Origin: Chloroflexota bacterium
Lineage (GTDB): Bacteria > Chloroflexota > Limnocylindria > Limnocylindrales > CSP1-4
Direction of reading: 5' to 3'
DNA: 17,349 nt
NCBI GenBank assembly: GCA_016200675.1
Contig: JACQEH010000038.1
Location: forward strand, 1-17,349
This document shows, in pieces, positions 13,339-17,349 of the stretch. The position numbers and the translations under genes are program-made. Under the pieces are notes generated by a model, which worked only from the letters and a program-made list of their open reading frames with translations, made no database searches and was not told the origin of the DNA. How positions within the stretch are numbered: the stretch's first letter is position 1; each line of letters begins with the position of its first letter.

Positions 13339-14361
13339 TCAGTCGACCCAATGGACCCGGAGCGGCTCCGTGATACCCGGCAGCGGCAGGGCCTCGGCCT
13401 CAGCCCGGACGGTCTCGCGCTCCGGCGCCGAGAGGTGCTGCCAGGGCTGGATCGTGATATCGCGGCTCGCGCGACGCCACGTCGCGACCAGCTCGCCGCC
13501 CAGCATCACCGCCCCCGGCCAGACGCGTGATGTCCAGAGCGCGGAGCGACGGTCCCGATCGGAGACGAGGAGCTCCCGGTCCCGGCCCTGCAGGAGGAAG
13601 TACGTGTCGCCGCTCGGGAGCAGCCGGGCGCCCGATGGGCGGCCGACGGAGGCGCGGAAGCTCGCCTCGTCCTCGGCCATGATCCAGGCCTCGCCGATCG
13701 GGGTTCGAACGGCCATGAGGGACCCGGCGAGCGCCTCGTACGCGGCGCGGCCGCCGGGCGAGCGAATGCCCGCCCACTCCTCGAACGTCGTCGCGGTCGC
13801 CGGACCGAAGACATGCAGATGCCGGCGGGCGAGCTCGAGGCGCGCCGCGAACGGATCGATATCCGGTGGCGGGACCGTCCACACCGTCGGTTGCCGGGCG
13901 CCATCCCAGCGGATCAGGATCCGGCCCGTTGGCGCCCCGTAGCGGAGGGAGTTGGGCTGGACTCCGAGCGCCAGACCCGCCTCGCCGTAGGTCATGCGCC
14001 GCCCGCCGAGCAGCGCCTCGAGACGGTCCGCCGTCTCCTCGGCGAAGCGGCGACGCCCCGCATCGGTGGACAGCCGCCCGAGCGTGAAGACCGCAACGTC
14101 CGTGGCCGCGACGACGTAGGCGCTGAAGCGCGGCCCCCAGAGCTGGACAAGGGACGGATCCTCCCAGGTGGTCGGCGGGGTGCCCTCGACGCGCGCGTGG
14201 ATCGACAGGAGCGCCGCACGCGGCATGCTGTCCTGCAGGCCGGCCCAGGCCGCACGACGCAGCGACTCGGCACCGGGTGGCAGCCGCTGGTCGAGCGCGG
14301 CCACGCTCCGCCGATGTGCCAGCACCTGGTCCCGGGAGAGCTCGAGGCGCTGCTCCGTCAC
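13339..14361 (-). CDS. Winged-helix DNA-binding protein, AlkZ-like
   Basis: 340 residues from a GTG at 14361 with a G-rich stretch 7-12 nt upstream. LSRDQVLAHRRSVAALDQRLP at the start, then AAWAGLQDSMPRAALLSIHARV, WEDPSLVQLWGPRFSAYVVAATDVAVFTLG, a DGARQPTVWTVPPP segment, RRHLHVFGPATATTFEEWAGI and LLPSGDTYFLLQGRDRELL are the ordered signatures of the HTH_42/AlkZ-like family (tandem winged helices). Some members are DNA glycosylases that excise alkylated or cross-linked bases, with Gln residues in the active site. GLQDS carries one such Gln, but I cannot confirm the full catalytic motif, so DNA repair is probable rather than certain. It forms an operon with the zinc-ribbon gene. Confidence 0.85.
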   Translation of the reverse strand: MTEQRLELSRDQVLAHRRSVAALDQRLPPGAESLRRAAWAGLQDSMPRAALLSIHARVEGTPPTTWEDPSLVQLWGPRFSAYVVAATDVAVFTLGRLSTDAGRRRFAEETADRLEALLGGRRMTYGEAGLALGVQPNSLRYGAPTGRILIRWDGARQPTVWTVPPPDIDPFAARLELARRHLHVFGPATATTFEEWAGIRSPGGRAAYEALAGSLMAVRTPIGEAWIMAEDEASFRASVGRPSGARLLPSGDTYFLLQGRDRELLVSDRDRRSALWTSRVWPGAVMLGGELVATWRRASRDITIQPWQHLSAPERETVRAEAEALPLPGITEPLRVHWVD

Positions 14362-14394
14362 GTCAGCCCCCGCCTTGCGGCGCGTGCCTGCACG

Positions 14395-14790
14395 TCACGC
14401 GGAAGGATCCGGCCGACGATCGCCCGCCGCCACCACCGTCGACGCTCCGGCGAAAACGGTGGCTTCCACCTGCCGCATGAGGCCGAGGTCGTCGCGATGG
14501 TTCGAGATCTCGGCGACCTTGCGGTCGCGGAAGCGGAAGATGTTGACGCCCGAGAACTTCGCTCGCCTGCCGGTCGGCGATATCGCTCCCCACGGTCCGG
14601 TGAAGGTCCCCGTGGCGGTCCAGCGGGCTGCGACGAGGTTGGCCTCGGCGAGCATCAAGTCAACATGCCAGCGAGCGTCCGGGAAGGCAGTCCGGAACCC
14701 GGCGGCGATGGCTGCCTGGCCGGCCGCCCCGGGGGCTGGAAGGCTTGGCGTACCGGAATGTGTCACCCGGCTCCGAGTGTCGTGGCTCAT
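14395..14790 (-). CDS. SnoaL-like cyclase/epimerase domain protein, N-terminally shortened
   Basis: 131 residues from ATG 14790, which overlaps the lipoprotein stop (ATGA). FRTAFPDARWHVDLMLAEANLVAARWTATGTFTGPWGAISPTGRRAKFSGVNIFRFRDRKVAEISNHRDDLGLMRQV is a clear SnoaL/ester-cyclase domain (FPD, GT.TG, PTGR, G..IFR, KVAE, D..GLM.Q). The first strand and helix, about 35-40 residues that normally precede the FPD region, are missing. A 26-bp copy of the repeat found three more times to the right lies inside its 5' end (14743-14768) and encodes part of RVTHSGTPS. There is no ribosome-binding site. It may be a truncated, non-functional remnant at the edge of the cassette-like region, or be translated by coupling. 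The tail after RQV is Ala/Arg/Pro-rich. Confidence 0.6.
   Translation of the reverse strand: MSHDTRSRVTHSGTPSLPAPGAAGQAAIAAGFRTAFPDARWHVDLMLAEANLVAARWTATGTFTGPWGAISPTGRRAKFSGVNIFRFRDRKVAEISNHRDDLGLMRQVEATVFAGASTVVAAGDRRPDPSA
14743..14768 (-). repeat. Cassette-punctuating repeat, copy A
   Basis: Plus strand: GCTTGGCGT, ACCGGA, ATGTGTCACCC. Compared with copies C and D it has two extra bases (GT) and is preceded by AG rather than TC. It lies 18 nt beyond the stop of the minus-strand lipoprotein gene and inside the shortened SnoaL-like frame. Confidence 0.85.
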
Positions 14791-15401
14791 GTCCGGGAGG
14801 CTTCGAAGACGATAACCTTCGTGAAACCGACACCGTCGATCTGGTAGGCGAAGCAGCCAAGCGACGGCACAAACGTGTACGAGGGCCATTCACGCCAGTC
14901 GGGCTCCTCACCTTGGCTGCTCGCCCAAGGTTCGGTGAGCCGGAACTCGTCCCGCGGACCCGTATCGCCAGATCCGAACTGGACGGCGCCGGCAGCTCCG
15001 AGCCGGCCGCCTCGGATGAGAACTGGCCCCGCGTAGGCGGACGAAGCTACCCACAGCACCTTGTTCATGAAGCCGCCAGCATCGGCCGCGACCACCTCGA
15101 GGACGCCGTTCGTGCCGAGGCCGACCGGATACACCGGGCCGTCGCCGAGGCCGGGGCCAAACGATGGGCTCACGACGTGGCCCGAGGTGCGGGGACACGC
15201 CGCGCCCGCGCCAACCACGGGGAGCTGAAGTGCCGTCTCCAGACTAGGCCAATCCGGGGAGGCGGCCGCGCTGGGTTCGGCGGCGGGCGTCGCAAAGGGC
15301 GAGGCCGCCGTACTGACGACCTCGCTGGCGGTCGGGGACGGAGCGACCGTGCAAGCCGCGGCGAAGAGGACGACTAGATTCGCGGCGCGGAGCATCGACA
15401 T
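14787..15401 (-). CDS. Lipoprotein of unknown function
   Basis: 204 residues. Residues 1-17 (MSMLRAANLVVLFAAAC) are a short lipoprotein signal with C17, followed by a Ser/Thr/Ala/Pro tether to about residue 50. The folded part contains ACPRTSGHVVSPSFGPGLGDGPVYPVGLG, MNKVLWVASSAYAGPVLIRGGRL, and ends WPSYTFVPSLGCFAYQIDGVGFTKVIVFEA, with one further Cys pair (C73, C188 region). The closing CFAYQIDGVGF...IVF motif is one I associate with exported proteins of uncultured Chloroflexota, but I know no function. No strong ribosome-binding site is seen. It is the first of the one-gene units bounded by the 24-bp repeat (copy B upstream, copy A downstream). Confidence 0.75.
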   Translation of the reverse strand: MSMLRAANLVVLFAAACTVAPSPTASEVVSTAASPFATPAAEPSAAASPDWPSLETALQLPVVGAGAACPRTSGHVVSPSFGPGLGDGPVYPVGLGTNGVLEVVAADAGGFMNKVLWVASSAYAGPVLIRGGRLGAAGAVQFGSGDTGPRDEFRLTEPWASSQGEEPDWREWPSYTFVPSLGCFAYQIDGVGFTKVIVFEASRT

Positions 15402-15518
15402 TCCGGCAGCCCGCCAGTAAGAGACCGCGACTATCTAATCAGCTGCGGGCCGTCGCGGAAGGCATGGCGCGATCGTGGATCCTCGCCCTAGGAGCAGTCA
15501 AGGGCCAGCGGACGTACG

Positions 15519-15544
15519 TCGCTTGGCGTTCGCCAATGTCACCC
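15519..15544 (-). repeat. Cassette-punctuating repeat, copy B
   Basis: Plus strand: TC, then GCTTGGCGT, a different centre TCGCCA, and ATGTCACCC. Both 9-bp ends equal those of copies C and D, while the middle six bases are replaced. As a result TTGGCGTTCGCCAA is a perfect palindrome here. It lies 17 nt after the stop of the membrane-protein gene, with a near-palindrome (AGCGGACGTACGTCGCT, 15507-15523) alongside. Confidence 0.85.
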
Positions 15545-15561
15545 GAGCCGGTCGCGAGCGC

Positions 15562-15855
15562 TTATCCAGGCGACGATGGCCGACCCGCGAGAATGACCAC
15601 TGATCGGCGGACGCGCGCACGCTCTCCACGTTCGGCACCGATGGTCGCGAGCGACCCGCCGATGGCACCAAACATGACGAGGAGCCCTGGATCGAACTCC
15701 AGGCCCGTGGTGGCCAAGCGCAAGGTTGCGAGAACCACGCCACTACCGAGGCCCACGAGACCCGCGTATCGCCACGGCAGACGACGCAGGCCAACCAGGA
15801 AGACAGAGAGGACACCGAACCCGACGCCCCACGCGATCGCCTCAATGATCAACAT
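15562..15855 (-). CDS. Small three-helix membrane protein
   Basis: 97 residues from ATG 15855, set by GGAGGG 5 nt upstream; an earlier ATG at 15888 has no such site. Three hydrophobic segments are visible: LIIEAIAWGVGFGVLSVFLVGL (2-23), YAGLVGLGSGVVLATLRLA (about 31-49) and PGLLVMFGAIGGSLATIGA (about 56-74). A basic C-terminal tail (ERGERARVRRSV) suggests the cytosolic side. The glycine-rich helices resemble small bacterial membrane proteins of unknown role. It is a single-gene unit between repeat copies C and B. No family is recognised. Confidence 0.7.
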   Translation of the reverse strand: MLIIEAIAWGVGFGVLSVFLVGLRRLPWRYAGLVGLGSGVVLATLRLATTGLEFDPGLLVMFGAIGGSLATIGAERGERARVRRSVVILAGRPSSPG

Positions 15856-15942
15856 CTCAGCCCTCCGTAGGCCTGAACTCGGCTTCAAACGATGAAATCC
15901 TAGCTACCCGGTCAACGCTCGCCGTGCTACGGCACCTAGGCT

Positions 15943-15968
15943 TCGCTTGGCGTACCGGAATGTCACCC
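15943..15968 (-). repeat. Cassette-punctuating repeat, copy C
   Basis: Plus strand: TC, GCTTGGCGT, ACCGGA, ATGTCACCC. It lies 77 nt after the stop of the secreted two-repeat protein. A perfect hairpin GCCGT-GCT-ACGGC (15921-15933) stands just beside it. Confidence 0.88.
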
Positions 15969-16045
15969 TAAGACTGGCGACCACGCCATGGGCCGCTCCA
16001 GCCGCAGTCTCGCTCAGGGTGCCGAAGTCGCCTGGTCTCAACGGG

Positions 16046-16855
16046 TCAGCCACCCGGCCCTCGCTGAGCAATGCACGTGACGTCGATGCCGGTCTGCGGC
16101 TCCAACGGCACCCAGATCCTCTTTGCGGTGGTATCTCGCTCCTCGGCGGTCACGTGGTGCGGGCGGTTCGACGACAGCTTGCCGAACAGATTCACCGACC
16201 AGCCGCTGTAGCCGTCACCGAAGCCAGCCAAGCGAACATCGTCACGGTACAGGTCGGCAGTCGTCTCTGCAGCGACCACTCCATCAATGCTGATCCGGAC
16301 CTCAGCCCGTGGTCCGGTTGGCGTGTCGAGGTCGGCCGCCCAGCCCTCGATGAGGCAGGCGCTTCGGGTCATGACCGAACTGGTGGTGTCGAGGCTCCCC
16401 CACATACTTGTACAGGTAAGTGTCGGCGGCGTCAGCTGCCCGAGATCGACCCACAATCCTGGAACGTTGACGTCCTCAGCGCGCACGGTGATCACGTGAG
16501 GCACGTCTGGGCGGATCAAGCCATCGAGCTCGACGAAGAAGCCGTGGTAGCCATCGCTCGGGTACGACAGCAGATCCTCTCGATACTGATCGGCGGGACC
16601 CGTCCACACGGGCACCCCGTCAGACAGGATCTGAACGGTCACGCGCGCACTCTCGAGATCGGGGTCGATCGCCCACCCGGCGGCAAAGCACGTTGCGGCG
16701 CCGTCGTAGCCGATCAGGGAGCCCGTGTTGTCATGAAACCCGTCAGGGGTGATGTTGTCGCTCGCGTGAACAGGCCCCGCGATCAGGGTGGCGAGCGCCG
16801 TGCTCGTGAACACCGCGAGCAGCGCGAGACGTGAGCGAACGCGCGACCGAGCCAT
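16046..16855 (-). CDS. Secreted protein with two ~100-residue GW-containing repeats
   Basis: 269 residues. ATG 16855 follows GAGGTG by 5 nt. Residues 1-31 are a signal peptide (RSRLALLAVFTSTALATLIAGPVHA). The rest is an internal duplication: residues 48-148 and 161-261 share C (56/167), GWAID/GWAAD (60/171), a V-VQILSDG/VRISIDG strand, YREDL/YRDDV (91/203), GYHGFFVEL/GYSGWSVNL, PHVITVRAED/PHHVTAEERD, and a closing C (148/261). Each unit probably folds as a beta-sandwich closed by its own disulfide. Similar GWAxD...DG...R.DV...GF modules occur in bacterial surface proteins, where they may act in adhesion or carbohydrate binding, but I cannot name the family. It is a one-gene unit with repeat copy C behind it and copy D in front. 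Confidence 0.8.
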   Translation of the reverse strand: MARSRVRSRLALLAVFTSTALATLIAGPVHASDNITPDGFHDNTGSLIGYDGAATCFAAGWAIDPDLESARVTVQILSDGVPVWTGPADQYREDLLSYPSDGYHGFFVELDGLIRPDVPHVITVRAEDVNVPGLWVDLGQLTPPTLTCTSMWGSLDTTSSVMTRSACLIEGWAADLDTPTGPRAEVRISIDGVVAAETTADLYRDDVRLAGFGDGYSGWSVNLFGKLSSNRPHHVTAEERDTTAKRIWVPLEPQTGIDVTCIAQRGPGG

Positions 16856-17153
16856 CAGAGCACCTCAGGCTGCCATTCTTGTCGAACTCGCCCATGATGG
16901 TCGCCCGGTTGCGAGGCCACCACGATGGGTGCGTGCGGTCAGCCTGTCCTTCATGGCCCGGCGCACATGGGCCGAATGACCCCCGACGGGAGGGCCGTTT
17001 GGCCGTGGACTGCGTCAGACCCACGAGAGCAGGCGGTGAATGGGTGGCAGTCACGCCCTGCGCCTGGCGGCCGGGAGTACCAATCCGACCGCCAAGGGGC
17101 GACGCCGCCGGTTTCGCTTGGCGTACCGGACTGTCACCCGGTGGGCCACCTCG
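16856..17153. other. Intergenic stretch holding repeat copy D
   Basis: About 300 nt between the secreted-protein gene and the gene running off the right edge. It contains the ribosome-binding site at 16861-16866, repeat copy D, and an inverted repeat CGCCAAG (17090-17096) with CTTGGCG (17117-17123) that overlaps copy D. I see no supported coding sequence; open frames here are Arg/Pro-rich shadows. Confidence 0.6.
17114..17139 (-). repeat. Cassette-punctuating repeat, copy D
   Basis: Plus strand: TC, GCTTGGCGT, ACCGGA, CTGTCACCC. It differs from copy C by a single base and lies 14 nt after the stop of the gene at the right edge. Confidence 0.88.
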
Positions 17154-17349
17154 CTACGGCGGACTCGATGCGGGAAGTTCATACACGCTCATCCTGACGT
17201 CGCTGGCACAGACGAACATCCCTCGCCACGGACTGGTGTTGGTGCTCATGTCGTCGCCATCGTGGGCGACCGCCTTCCCGGAAGGTGCGACGACCGTGAG
17301 GGACGGATTGAAGATCGCGTAGTAGCCGGTCGGCCATTCGACTGGGATG
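17154..17349 (-). CDS. C-terminal part of an exported-protein-like gene (5' end outside window)
   Basis: The minus strand is open from the right edge and ends at TAG 17156-17154. It reads IPVEWPTGYYAIFNPSLTVV, then APSGKAVAHDGDDMSTNTSP and WRGMFVCASDVRMSVYELPASSPP. The WPTGYYAIFNPSLTVVAPSGKAVAHDG pattern, with a late cysteine in FVCAS, is like the C-terminal beta-rich domain of small bacterial lipoproteins, in which a hydrophobic strand pair precedes a single Cys near the end. The signal peptide, if any, lies outside the window. It is followed at once by repeat copy D, so it belongs to the cassette-like series. Confidence 0.65.
   Translation of the reverse strand, partial: IPVEWPTGYYAIFNPSLTVVAPSGKAVAHDGDDMSTNTSPWRGMFVCASDVRMSVYELPASSPP

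Noticed and set aside
15397..15410. Inverted partial copy (GACATTCCGG) of the 24-bp repeat at the lipoprotein start
   Set aside because: Only 10 bases match and it overlaps a start codon region; chance is a sufficient explanation.
14743..17139. Classical integron with attC sites
   Set aside because: The architecture fits, but no GTTRRRY/RYYYAAC core pair or integrase gene was found, so only a general cassette-like reading is kept.

Overview
The window is very GC-rich, with short intergenic gaps, ATGA/GTGA stop-start overlaps, many secreted proteins and lipoproteins with Ser/Pro/Thr-rich linkers, a small SWIM zinc-finger protein and an F420-type (LLM) oxidoreductase remnant. Several genes have a -10-like hexamer exactly 6 nt before the start codon, which points to leaderless mRNAs. 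Together these suggest an uncultured Chloroflexota bacterium (Limnocylindria/Ellin6529-like), with a deep actinobacterial relative as the alternative. This placement is inference; there is no marker gene to confirm it.

Layout. 1-1000 (+): end of a phosphomannomutase/phosphoglucomutase overlapping a phosphomannose-isomerase-like cupin, i.e. sugar-phosphate metabolism. 1001-1634: no convincing gene, but a long 12-bp tandem repeat. 1635-1913 (+): SWIM zinc-finger protein, then a perfect hairpin and a 14-bp tandem repeat that separates it from a converging operon. 5103-2263 (-): three overlapping genes for exported proteins (a large secreted protein, a metalloprotease-like protein with a degenerate zinc motif, and a lipoprotein split by a frameshift).

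5186-8249 (+): a cobalamin riboswitch drives a three-gene ABC importer (binding lipoprotein, permease, ATPase), almost certainly for vitamin B12 or a corrinoid. The leader contains a complementary-segment switch that can hide the ribosome-binding site of the first gene. 8396-9073 (+): a lone lipoprotein from a leaderless promoter. 9448-10362 (-): an arginase-family hydrolase, bracketed by a dispersed repeat family and by a three-copy 71-bp tandem repeat. 10869-11996 (+): a fold-type I PLP aminotransferase. 12151-13050 (+): a possible very small gene and the headless remnant of an F420-dependent oxidoreductase. 14361-13090 (-): an AlkZ-like winged-helix protein and a small zinc-ribbon protein.

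14395-17349 (-) is the most unusual part. Single unrelated genes (a lipoprotein, a three-helix membrane protein, a secreted two-repeat protein and a further exported-looking fragment) all point the same way. Each is followed a short distance after its stop codon by a copy of the same ~24-bp sequence in the same orientation. The first copy lies inside the shortened 5' end of a SnoaL-like gene. This looks like an array of one-gene cassettes punctuated by a putative recombination site or shared 3' element. No recombinase is in the window, and canonical integron attC core motifs were not found.
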